DNA from: Osmia lignaria lignaria
Lineage: Eukaryota; Arthropoda; Insecta; Hymenoptera; Megachilidae
Direction of reading: 5' to 3'
NCBI RefSeq assembly: GCF_051020975.1
Contig: NC_135033.1
Coordinates: 10,443,501-10,507,500 of the forward strand
Length of the DNA stretch: 64,000 nucleotides
The translations under genes were made by a program, and so were the position numbers. The notes below the pieces were generated by a model. The model saw only the letters and a list, made by a program, of their open reading frames with translations, made no database searches and was not told where the DNA came from. This document shows positions 1-10,711 of the stretch, in pieces. Within the stretch, counting starts at the first letter, position 1. The number at the start of each line of letters is the position of its first letter.

Positions 1-3000
1 ATATTCACGGATCATTGAAGAAACGTGTAGCACCTCCACCACCACCGGCCGGAAGTACAGGTGGTATATCCTCCTCTCATTACGGTACACTACCTTCGTC
101 CGCGTCCTTAGCAGCGTCAACGCATAGCCGTACAACGAGTGAACCGATCTTAGCTGGGCATTCTTTACACACTCTACCACATGCGTTAAATACATTAAAC
201 AGTCAACATCATAAAAGATCGCCCAGTGGAGATTCTTCAACGGGACACGGTGCGTTTGAAAATTCACACAAACTTCTTCTTCTTCTCTACGAACTTGCCA
301 GCCGGTTCTTTCAACGTTTCCGATAATAATTTCTATTTAAGATCATTTATCTAATTTTCTCTGTTCGTTAGGCACGGACAAGGTGAACAGTTCAACCCTA
401 CAGAGACCAAGGAACCCACCACCACCTGCCCCGTCGGGTATTAATTCGTCCAGACTGAGTAACGGGCGTAGCAGCGAATCTTTAAGTTCCATGTGCTCGG
501 ATCACGGTTTGGGTAATCCCATTCCACCCCCACGCAAGGTAAGTTGGAATAATTTGGTGGATATTTATAGACAGATGAAGTAATTATAAAATTGTTTTGG
601 CCATCGGTGACGGGCACAATAAATTTAATAAAGAGACAAAAGAAAATGATTTTATATATTTTTTTGATTTTGATATTTGGAACTTTCTTTGCCACGTATC
701 AATCATCGGTGCTGTAGATTTTCTAACAACACCATAAAACGCCACGTACGTGTATGTATATACATTCATTTCGAGTAACAATCGTTCATTTAACATGAAT
801 ACTAATTATCAGAAAATGTTTACTAACACGATTTTAATCCTATCACTGTATCCCCACGTAGTAATTAACAAATAGTTTCTCGTCGATTCGTGTTTACCTA
901 TTTCTCGTTTAGATTTTGGTATTTTGTATATATCATGTTAATCACAACGTGTTACTTGTGATTTATTGTTAGTATTTTTTATGTGTTTATCAAATCACGA
1001 ATCATCATACTTTCATCGTTACAACCTTTGTAACGATATATTGCACATTCATATTCCCATGTTGCATAAATCATTCGTTCATGTCGTTTCAGAAACTAAC
1101 CGGGTCGAAATTGGAATCGTAGCACATTAATATTACAAAGTTGATCAGTGTAATTAATTTAAAGAACAGTGTCTACATTTTATATTAAATTGTATAGGAA
1201 TTTTATTGATTGGATCATATTTTCGACAGAAAAAAAATTAGAGAAACTCAAAACACTTAGACATTGCATGCATTTCAAAAACAGTGCTTTATGGTTTTGT
1301 CATTAACCATTGTTGGTACAGCGAAGGGACCGGTCCAGGCTAGAGAGCTACGCCGAGGAGCCTTCATCTTTGCTCCCAAATCTGAATCTGGTAAACATCA
1401 GCCATCCCACATTACGACTTACTACACTTGAAATGTTTTTCTTTACAATGTAACACCTCGAACCATTTTTATTTACAATGATTTTTCATTAAAATATACG
1501 CAGTGTTCTAGGGGTGGATCCGGAAACCTTGGGTTGGCGAAATACATAATAGCATTTTTGAATTTTTTTTTTTATTTTAATAATATAGACGAGTATTTTT
1601 GTACATGAAAATGGGAAAAAATTTAATAGATGTTTCCATGGCATTTCTTTTCAAGTGTAGTAAATCTTTGCATGATCAGTCGTGCTGTCCGCAACCATCG
1701 TTCTTCCATGTCAATGCTTTGGGTATATAATTTCTAACGAACATTAATACGTTTTCTTTCTTATTGTTTAATTAATCACCAACATTTTCGTCTTCGTTGT
1801 AACATTTCTATTTTTGTTTGGTTTCGTTCGAAACTAATTCGCTTTCTGGATTTCTATAACACGTCAGGATAATTAATTATAATTCGTGTTTTTTCTTTTT
1901 GTATAATAGTTTTGTTGTTATTAACCCTTTGAACAACTACACCTAGGTCATTTGTGATTCCAGCTGTCTGCCTTAGAAATACAAAATTTCTTTCAAAAGT
2001 TTTCCAAAAATTCGTATTAGTGGTCCTTCACGTGCTTTTTAATCGTTTAATAAACAATATGTCTTGATTTTTATATCAATAATTAGCTGTCTTCTATTTT
2101 CTATGTTTAATCCTTAAAATTGGATATTGCAGGCATGAAATTAATGTGTATCATTGGAAATTCTAGTTTTAACTTTATGTATAATAGATACCAAAGTGAA
2201 CTAAACATGTTATTTTATTTTCTGAGAATAACCCATTGACACAAAGTTATTTTTATTGTTGAAACCTCATTCAATGTTTAAAAAAAGAGTTAAAAAACAG
2301 CCATAAATAAGTGGCGCCATCTACCGACAGGTGCTCAAAATGAGTTTTTTCAATGTCTCCGATAGGGAGCGCAAGAAATATATGAGCTTGTAGTCAAAAT
2401 CAGATGGCGCCACTGTGCAAAATAAATACGCGCCTAATACAAAAAAATATGGCTCTATAAACACCCTGTATATATGTACCATAGACGAGTATATTTATAG
2501 TTATTTCTCATTTCCAAATAGCAATAATGTTCTCCCTTTAAAATCGCTAGAAACAGTAATTCTTGAAACTCCATTTGCCTCATGCATGACACACTAATTA
2601 CAGTAAAACAAAACCAAAAAGAAAATGAATCTACTCAGTTAATCGTGCACGGTCTGCATACATACGGTCTTCGAGAAAAGACTCTACTTTCTTTTTCTAT
2701 ATTTCTCTCTAGAATTTCCAATATCGAGCTGACCTCGATGAAGGAGGCATTCTTCAGCTCGCGATTAAATGTTCTTATGATATAATTAGTAAAAAAGAGT
2801 GCTTGCTTCGACCATGGAGGACAAAGAATGGACGTTGTTCACTTTGCTCCTAGTTTCTAACCTTGGTTCCCCCCGATTGCTTATCTTTTTTTAGCCAACC
2901 TCTTCAACGTTAACCGGTCTACGACGTTGTAGAGCGTTGTACGATTGCGAGGCAGACAACGAGGATGAATTGTCCTTTCGCGAAGGCGAGGTAATCATCG

Positions 3001-3110
3001 TTACGAACGAGCAAACCGACGATGACAATTGGATGGAGGGTGCCCTTGAAAGGGCACCGGAGCGAAGAGGAATGTTCCCGATCAGTTTCGTTCACATGTT
3101 ACAAGATTAA
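1..3110 (+). CDS. Asap: Asap, ArfGAP with SH3, ankyrin and PH domains (3' part)
   Basis: Coding exons read as (before 1)..249, 372..538, 1322..1390 and 2895..3110; phases 1, 0 and 0 agree and the stop TAA is 3108-3110. The first two exons encode a proline-rich, Ser-rich linker (APPPPPAG, RNPPPPAPSG, NPIPPPRK) of the kind that binds SH3 partners. The last exon encodes a complete SH3 domain: ALYDCEADNEDELSF, then REGEVI, and at the end RRGMFPISFVHMLQD. ASAP proteins end in just such an SH3 domain after a proline-rich stretch, and the YDC.ADN.DEL.F and FP.SFVH signatures match that subfamily better than other SH3 proteins. Family role: GTPase activation of Arf1/Arf6 at membranes, with effects on actin and trafficking. 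The BAR, PH, ArfGAP and ankyrin parts lie left of the window. Exon 3 is only 69 nt. Confidence 0.88.
2310..2414. repeat. Inverted repeat in the last Asap intron (GGCGCCATCT ends)
   Basis: AGTGGCGCCATCT at 2310-2322 is mirrored exactly by AGATGGCGCCACT at 2402-2414, giving a 105-bp foldback unit with 13-bp arms inside the last Asap intron. The related phrase CGCCATCTA recurs near 5652 and 35930, so this looks like a dispersed short element. An ACACCCTGTATA phrase follows at about 2462. Confidence 0.55.
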
Positions 3111-3589
3111 CATTCGGTAAGTTTGAACTCATTGGCAAGTGTCTTCAGTACTGCCAGCACCGCGAGTGTCGCTAGCCTTGGTAGGAAGTCTTGGATAAGA
3201 AAAACAAAGGATTAAGAAAGAAATTTCGAGGAAATAATTGGGGTCCATTCATGTTTAACCTCAACGTTTACATTGGGCAGACGTTGATGTTAATCATAAA
3301 TGTATCTTCATCCTTTTGGCACGCGTTCATAGGTTATGAATTTTTCTACCTATCATTTTTTTGCTCTAAAATGAAAGCAAATCAATTTTTTGGATCGTCC
3401 AAACAAAATTTTAAGCAGATTATTAGAAGCTTACAAATTGCCTTTTGTATTTGGAAAATCTGAAAATTCTTTGAATACGTTGTTCAGAGTGCTAGAGGAA
3501 AGAGAAGTTAATGATTTCATGTAAATTGATCCAGACAAGAGGAAATCGAAGACTCGGGGCGAGTCTCGGTTTCAAGGCCGATGCTAAAC

Positions 3590-3595
3590 AATAAA
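3590..3595 (+). other. Candidate polyadenylation signal of Asap
   Basis: An AATAAA hexamer lies about 480 bases after the Asap stop codon, on the coding strand, before any other gene. It is the first canonical hexamer on that strand after the stop. AT-rich DNA produces such hexamers by chance, so this is plausible rather than proven. Confidence 0.4.
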
Positions 3596-4425
3596 TGTGA
3601 TATAAGATATATTTCAATATAAATTAAATTAGCATTACGGATCAGATTTAAACTAACTAATTTCTCTACGCTAAAAGCTATGAATACTGTTGGTCAAACA
3701 CGTGCTTTCTCGTAGTCGAACAGGTGATTAACACTTTGACAATTGCTGTCACGTATGACGACTGGGTCGATCGTAACCTATACGAATCGACAAACATTGA
3801 GCACTTCAGTTTCTGGAAGGAAAACGTTTATTATATTAGAGAAATAATATCCAAAGAAATCTTGTCGAGTCTGAAAAAATAAACGGCTTTGATATAATTC
3901 TATTTAACACGTTGACAACCATGATCAAAGTGTTAATTATTAAAGTATATTGTCCATCGTGAATATCACGGTAATTCGTTTGTAACGAGTTACAGCGGAT
4001 ACTGGTTTATCTTGCTGCTAGAGTGTATCAATTCTACTACATAGAATAAGTTAATCGAATTATATATGCACAATTTCGAGGATACAGGAAAAAAGATAAA
4101 ATCACAAAAGTATGAATGATTGTGTGTTATATATACAATATATATGTTGTGTATATGCGTGAGAGCGCAAAGAAAGAAGAATAATAATTCAGTCTCTAAT
4201 TCGTCGCATGTCCTTAAAAGTAATCTGGCGCACATTTCTTTTCCGTACTGCCAACGCTGATTATACTCTATACATATTTCTCGCCAGTTTCAAGAGAAAG
4301 AAACGAAAAATCATAGGAACTCTTGTGATAAGATAAAGCAGGGGTGCACACGAAATTGCCCTAATGGGCGCACGGCGCCCATTTTACTACTTACCGTGTA
4401 TGCCTGATCTAAAGGATGCTATTGG

Positions 4426-4530
4426 ATTGTTGCATATTTCATCGTGAATTTTGATGTATAGAAAATCTGACATGATTTAAACTTGTCAGACTTTCTATAT
4501 TTCGAAATCTATCATTTGATATACAATAAT
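4426..4530. ncRNA. Candidate pre-miRNA-like hairpin
   Basis: About 105 bases fold into one long imperfect hairpin. The inner stem pairs TATAGAAAATCTGACA (4457-4472) with TGTCAGACTTTCTATA (one mismatch) around an 11-base loop. Pairing then continues outward, with G-U pairs and small bulges, to ATTGTTGCATAT at the 5' end and ATATACAATAAT at the 3' end. Size, small loop and mismatch pattern resemble a miRNA precursor. I recognise no known miRNA in it, either strand could be transcribed, and an old palindromic transposon would look similar. Confidence 0.3.
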
Positions 4531-4751
4531 CTAATGAAAAATAAAAATGGTCCTTGTTAGGATATACGATTGAGACATTAAATATTGCATGACACCCATA
4601 GTATTATTAGCGTAATCGACTTCTAAGAATCACCGTCGTTACGAGCGTATGTACATTTTTGTAATGCCATATTATTTGTTAGTATGTATATAATAATTGT
4701 ATACATATATATATATGTACATGTATATACAAGTACATATATAGGTTGTCT

Positions 4752-4893
4752 CAAAGATATACACTATGAAAACTGTCAACTCTTCAGGGACGAAGATCGA
4801 AGATATTAACAAATTGAAAATCTGCCATTAAATTCTTTTATGATTGAATCATTAGGAATAATATTGATGAAATTTTCATAGTGCATATCTTTC
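4752..4893. repeat. Inverted repeat, MITE-like
   Basis: CAAAGATATACACTATGAAAA near 4752 reappears inverted as TTTTCATAGTGCATATCTTT at 4873-4892 with one internal difference. The arms are about 20 bp and enclose roughly 100 bp of AT-rich sequence. I could not define a target duplication. Confidence 0.45.
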
Positions 4894-5154
4894 ACATGAG
4901 ATATCTTTTATATATGTACATATAAATTCATGTATTATTCGTTCAATGAGAGATCATACTTGTCGACGAATTGTCATTCGGACCTGCGCACATTAATTCT
5001 AATGAACGCGCATGCGCATTCTGGCAGTGAGCAACCGCGCGCAGTAGTCTTATTCATCGTCAGTATATTCGTCGACCCTCGAAGCAATCACGTGTTTTCT
5101 GTATTTATTGAATATTATTCATACACCTTGGTCCATCGTGGACATGAGCACGAA

Positions 5155-5305
5155 GTGTCAAGAAGTTAGAAATAGAGAAAATCCCTGCAAAGTTCCACGA
5201 AGTTAGGAGTAGAAGACCTTTACGCGAAATGCTGCGAAATTAGAAGTAAAGAACCTTCCCCCCTAGTGTGACGAAGTTAGGAATAGAGGGCCTCCCCGAG
5301 CTGTG
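5155..5305. repeat. Degenerate minisatellite, period about 37 bp
   Basis: Four copies of a phrase like CGAAGTTAGGAATAGAG start near 5161, 5198, 5234 and 5271 (spacings of 38, 36 and 37). Each is followed by a C-rich tail (ATCCCTGC, ACCTTTACG, CCTTCCCCCC, CCTCCCCGAG). This is a short diverged tandem repeat with no coding frame. Confidence 0.6.
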
Positions 5306-6289
5306 CAAAACAGGTATTATCTCTTTGAACGAATAATATACGTATTGTGAAATAGAAATATAAAGTTAGAAATTTATTAGTCATTAAGTATATATATGTA
5401 TACTTAACAAAGAAAAGAATATAAAAAGGACCGAGTATAGAGTACGTGTGTTGCTACTAAACGAGATTTATGTGCCGGAAGCGAATTGAAATTTATTTTA
5501 TTATTTTTATTACTTGTATACACAAGACCAAAGAGGCGTTTTTACCAGCGAAAAGGACGAAGCTCAATTTACATTTTCAATTATAATTTGTCTAAGTGAT
5601 TGTAAATTAACCGGTCATTTTGTTACACTTTTTCATACCGAATTGTGCTTAGGACGCCATCTATATTATTTGTCTCTTGTTAACGCGTTGAATGCTGTGA
5701 TGGAGTTAAATTAGATACACTGGAATAATTGCAAGAAAAATATTATTTGGAATGACAGTTGGTAAAGTGAAGGCTTGAAATCAGAAATTTCAAAAGTTAG
5801 CTGTTTAAAAATAAAGTGTCCATTTTCACTGCAATCTTTAACGTGTTAAAAGTAGAAGGTGGTTCGGTAAAACTTTGTCGAATAATAGTCTCGTCGCTGT
5901 GTAATGCCAATCTGTAATATATATATAAAAGAACAGCGGTGAAGAATAAGAGGGAAAAACAATCTAAATATTCTAATCCATCTAGCGTTAAGCTGCCTTT
6001 CACTCTTTGTTTTGGTTGATCCCCTGCGGTCTTCGGTACAACCGGTAATCCTGCGTTTGTGCCGAATGAAAACATAGGATCTCATCGTTGGTCAGTGTAC
6101 ATATGTGTATAGAGTAAATGAGCGTGACCGTGAGAGAGGAATCAATGTTTATACTGTTAAGCATACGATAACGTACAATCTTAAGTATGTGTATTATACG
6201 GATATATTTAAAAAAAAAAAAAGGAAGAAATGATTGACATCGATTGCCGCGAGGTGACTCCTGTTCGTTCGCGTGGAATCATTTCACAA

Positions 6290-6483
6290 AGGGTATAGCA
6301 GGATAAGATGGTCAAAAGTGCCCTTGAGCCGATTTTATTCAGCAATGCACCATTTAATAGCTTATGAAAAAAAAACGTTATACACCAAGTTTCAACCCTA
6401 TATCTCAACCGGGAGGGTTGAAACTTGGTGTAAAATAAAATCGGCTCAAGGACACTTTTGACCATCTTATCCTGCTATACCCT
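6290..6483. mobile_element. Foldback MITE with long terminal inverted repeats
   Basis: The ends AGGGTATAGCAGGATAAGAT and its reverse complement start at 6290 and finish at 6483. Pairing extends some 45 bp inward on each side, through GGTCAAAAGTG and the CTTGAGCCGATTTTA region. A second nested inverted repeat (ACACCAAGTTTCAACCCT and its complement) sits in the centre, so nearly the whole 194 bp is one hairpin. Both flanks read ACAA (6286-6289 and 6484-6487), a possible 4-bp target duplication. No transposase is present. The superfamily is unclear. Confidence 0.75.
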
Positions 6484-7146
6484 ACAACCCTCTCGCTACG
6501 AATCGCGTATATATACGCTCTTAAATATTAATAATAAATTATTTATAAAATTTCAGAGTGAACGATTTTCCGTCGAAACGCAACGAGGGGGTTAAAATTT
6601 ATCAAGATATTTGTTCAAAAAATGGTAAAGATAAACTTCAGAAGTGTACATTAAAATTAAATGTACCTTTAAATGTAATTAATAACTGCTAATATTTCTT
6701 TGGATAAATGTATATATTTTACCAAGAAATATTTGGAGACTTTATAAATTTCCTATATTTAGGGATCATAGCTATCTGCCAAAAACGAGAAAACAAAAAT
6801 CTTTCATTTTCCATTTGTGATATACAGTAGTATAAACGAGGGTAATAGATAAACGACAATAAAATTTTCAATGATCCTTATTCAGTTGTACTACTAGCAA
6901 AAAAATTACAGTGATATGATTATTGTATCTGTCTCTGATATTTGATGAATAATTGTGATAATTTTTTAATGGGGCTCGTATCGAGCTCAGAAATATTATT
7001 TTGATACCAAAAAAAAAGGAAGTGATATGAAAGCGAGTCTGCGAATTTAATCTCCTATTCAAGTTACGATTTTTTAATAAATTCTTTTCTTCACTTTTTC
7101 TGTGATAAAAATTATTATTCAAAAATTTTGAAAAAGAAATACTGTA

Positions 7147-7231
7147 TAGTCGCCGCAGAAGTATCACCGTTCTCCAAATTGTACACGTGTTTTTTTTCTA
7201 ACGTCGAAACGCTATATTTCTGCCGCGACTA
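7147..7231. mobile_element. Short palindromic element with TA flanks
   Basis: TAGTCGCCGCAGAAGTAT at 7147 is mirrored by ATATTTCTGCCGCGACTA ending at 7231, with two mismatches. TA lies just outside each end, as expected of Tc1/mariner-type insertion. At 85 bp it has little internal sequence and no coding capacity. Confidence 0.55.
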
Positions 7232-7882
7232 TACTTTAAGCATACGAAGATTCTTAGCGAAGAACAGGGGTCACAATTGCGCGTCCTGTCCTCTGAACTT
7301 ACTATACATATACAGTATGCATTTAAAGAAAAAAAAAAAAGCGTTAAGTAGATGATAAGTATTTATTACTATTCCGTAGTGACTTGTGCTAGGTGCAAAA
7401 TAAAAAAAAAATGGGAAACGCGCGTAGATATGTGAAGAAAGATTAAAATGTCTTTTTCTTTTTTCTTAGACTATGACAAAAGAAATTTCTTGTACCTCTG
7501 GCATTTTAACTAGCACATGATTATGTGAGAAAATGTTTAAATGCGATCGTTCGACGACATAGAAGCAGGTCTAAATATTGATATTATACGAACGGTAATG
7601 TACTAAACGTTTACTGTATCCTCAGCGACTGACTCGCTGCAGAATTGTCCTCTGGACGGTTCACAGACTCTAAAATGTATTGGAAATAAATATCATTTAG
7701 AGAACTATAAGAATACATGTCATTCATTATGACTTTCAGGTTCATCGTTTTTCTTTTTCTAGGCTGGAAGTCAACATAGATGTAAGGATTTTTTTGAAAA
7801 TGAAGGATGGTGGATGAAAAGATATATTTTTCCAAATAATCACAGTACAATTTGTCATGTCAGCTATGTAATGTTCCTTGTT

Positions 7883-10263
7883 TTAACAACAGCATTGGGT
7901 CGAAGGTAGACAGGGCTGAAAAATAATAAATTTGTATAAACCTAATGAAAAGTAAATACTGATTTACAATTGTCTATGATTATGTTAATATATTTACAGA
8001 TTTACCTTTGTTTCCACACAACAAGGTTCCAGTGTACCAGGTGGAATGTAACTGAAGAAAAGTTGGATTAGAATTTATATTAATAAAAATTCTTTCTTTT
8101 TACTGAAATAAACTGATGAAAATAGATTGAAACCTTGTATTATATGTAGTATGGCCATCAATTGGAAAATCAGGAGGATGGTAATCATTTTTGTCACGTA
8201 TCCTCTGCACTGGACCTGTTTCTACTGGCTGGTAACTCAAGTGCATTACAGTTTCTCCATTCATTGGAATGTCTGATGGTTTATACACACGTATAGGTGC
8301 ATAGGACTGAATAGGCCTCAGTGATTCACAATCACTTGGTAAATAGGACATTCTATGAGTAGTGCAACCTGTATAAATCAATACAAGATCAATGTTAGAT
8401 GATAGGAGCTTGAAATTGGTATGCCATTTTTCATGTTTCAACATTCCAATCTATATTATTAATTACTGTCATGATTAATATTATTCTACATAAAATTTAT
8501 CAGTACATACACTCAATAGGTCCACATGGGGGAACTAAGTTATCCTTAGGACGAGAACCTGGTTCCATTTGGATCTGCTTCCACGTGAAATCGTGCTTTT
8601 GTGTAGTCACATCCTGTATTTGTCCTCTACCTAACATTTGTTTGCTACAAGGTGTGATTGGTTCCACTGGTTTTACATTCCAATTACCTACGAAGCTCAT
8701 CTGAAATGTATATCATTTTTTATTTTATCCTCTATCCGATTTCATTTTTTTTTTTTTTAAATATTATTTTTCTAACGCAGGATAAGTTTGGATCACAATT
8801 AACCCAGTATCTATTTTCTTACTCGATGAACGGTGTCATAAGCAGGCGGACAAGTAGAGAAGGTAATGTTGCCAGACGGTACTATCGGGTCTCGTCTGCC
8901 ATCTTCGCAACCAAAGTAGCTAAGACGATAGATTGTGTTCTTATCGTTACAACACTGTGCGTTTAAAATATTCTCGGTTAACCGAGGGAGAATTGGCGAT
9001 GGCCTTTCCTGGCAGTTGGGGTAGTAACTTAATTTATAAGTCGTACAACCGTCGATTGGATAGGTAGGTGGTGTATATTCTTGTTTCTTGCTCCATGATT
9101 TTTCCTAAAGGTTCGATATTATTTTTTTGAAATTATATCATAGTATTTTTCATTCACTTTAGCGTTATACTTACTTTCATTGGATTCATATTTGGCCAGT
9201 AACTGAGCCTATAGGTAGTATTGTCTTCGAATGGAATGTCTGACTTGACGTATCTTCGTACAGGCGCAAAAGATTCAGGAGGTGAGTTGCAACAGGATTC
9301 GTAGTAGCTAAGTTTGTACGTTGTGTCATCTGAAAACAGAATTAGTATCCTTGTTATATTAAGACGTTATCACTTGGAATTTTCTCTTTATTTTTACCAA
9401 GTAATGGTGCCGGATTGCAGTATATATTGTTCCTTGCTTTATAGGCTGGCGTTGTTTCTATGCTCTTCCACGTGTAATCGTGTTTCTGAGTGGTAACATC
9501 TTGCATTGGACCTCTGCCGAGCAATTGTTTTTCACATGGTGTAATACTCGATACAGGTTTTACGCATAAATAATCCATATAACTGGTCTATATTATATAA
9601 TAAAGAAATTAATGCAAACGTGGCGTCAGTGAGTCGAGGAATACAAATTATATTAATAATTAAGAAATTCTATAGTTGCTTTACATTGTACGTTGTTTGG
9701 TCAGACATTTCGCTACTTCCGGTGACCAAACAATCTCTTGGAAGAATAGGTTCTACTTTTGAGCTCGGATTTTCCCAATAGGAAAGCTGGTAGGTAGTAT
9801 TATCGTCCATCGGTATCGTTGATTTCCAATAACGCTAAAATAATTTTGATGAAGAATGCTGAAGCATAAATGAAGATTGTAATTTTAACTGTTTAAACTC
9901 ACGCGTATTGGAGCGCAGGACTTTGGTACTTCCGGCTGTACATATTTCTGAAAGAAAATAAATAATCTAAAATATAGCAATCAAACTATCAAACAATTTT
10001 ATATTTACGTAGCATATGGGTGAAGGGATACAACAGCAACAACTGCAATTTTCATCGTGACGTTTCTGGAAAACACATAATTAATATTTTTATTAGGATT
10101 AAAAATCTTATTTTAACTTACTTTAATTCTCCACCTTTCATCGAGAATTTTTGGTTGTTGGTTGCATGATGACCTATATGGAACATTATTAACTTCCATC
10201 ATTTGTAACAAATTAATTAGTATATGATACAGTTACTTACGGACGAGGTGAACAAATTTGCAT
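7883..10263 (-). CDS. Stabilizer of axonemal microtubules-like protein (SAXO/FAM154 family)
   Basis: Twelve exons on the minus strand: 10263..10241, 10173..10122, 10065..10009, 9947..9903, 9834..9685, 9587..9398, 9329..9175, 9104..8823, 8700..8511, 8368..8134, 8051..8006, 7915..7883. All phases agree; product 485 aa, close to human SAXO1. The protein repeats a SAXO-style unit: charged/proline linker, then a Tyr pattern such as TTYQLSYWEN, TTYRLSYWPN, TTYKLSYYPN or NTIYRLSYFG, and twice a block like TPCEKQLLGRGPMQDVTTQK with KHDYTW or KHDFTW. The N-terminus has a Cys cluster (NCSCCCC) and the C-terminus ends QCCC. FAM154/SAXO proteins bind and stabilise doublet microtubules of cilia and flagella, so a sperm-tail or chordotonal role is likely. 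Family assignment is firm; the expression site is inference. The start ATG gives MQICSPRP directly before the Cys-rich motif. Confidence 0.85.
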
Positions 10264-10620
10264 GATGCCAATAAATAACGAAGACTTATTACAGGATCAA
10301 AGAAATAAAATTTTATTTAACCTCATTAATAAAAAAATAATAAATATACTGTCAAAGTAAAAACAAAGAAGGTAGTGTCGAATTGTCGATTTTTGAAAAG
10401 TTGTAACTTGATATAGAAAATTGGTACAGTTTTTTCATTAAAAAATTTATTTCATTGACTCATTTTTTATATTGGATGTGCAAATAAATAAATATTTGTA
10501 AGAACGTTGAATTGTTCCATATATGTACATCAAATGCCGTATTTATAAGGAGCATTGTTATAAACTGGGCGATGTATCTTTCGAGATCCATCACTTCTTC
10601 AAGTGGGGATGAGGTGAGAG

Positions 10621-10628
10621 TATAAAAG
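10621..10628 (+). promoter_or_regulatory. TATA box of the first RR-1 cuticular gene
   Basis: TATAAAAG lies 84 bases upstream of the ATG at 10712, a spacing that leaves room for a short 5' UTR. Cuticular genes of insects commonly have strong TATA promoters, and each of the three minus-strand RR-1 genes in this window has a comparable box. Confidence 0.6.
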
Positions 10629-10711
10629 GAGAATCCTTTACTTCCTTGAGGTCACAAACGATCGAATTCAATTGCCATCTTCATAACGATTTTAAAAGTG
10701 TTCCTAGAGAA

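Larger units (their letters stand above)
3111..7882. other. Non-coding interval between Asap and the SAXO gene
   Basis: About 4.8 kb with no supported coding exon. It holds the Asap 3' UTR, a pre-miRNA-like hairpin (4426-4530), inverted repeats (4752-4893, 6290-6483, 7147-7231), a 37-bp tandem repeat (about 5155-5305), a small perfect hairpin near 4363-4382, and an NRF-1/erect-wing-like palindrome CGCGCATGCGCA at 5007-5018. Open frames here are short, AT-biased and lack family resemblance. Confidence 0.7.
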
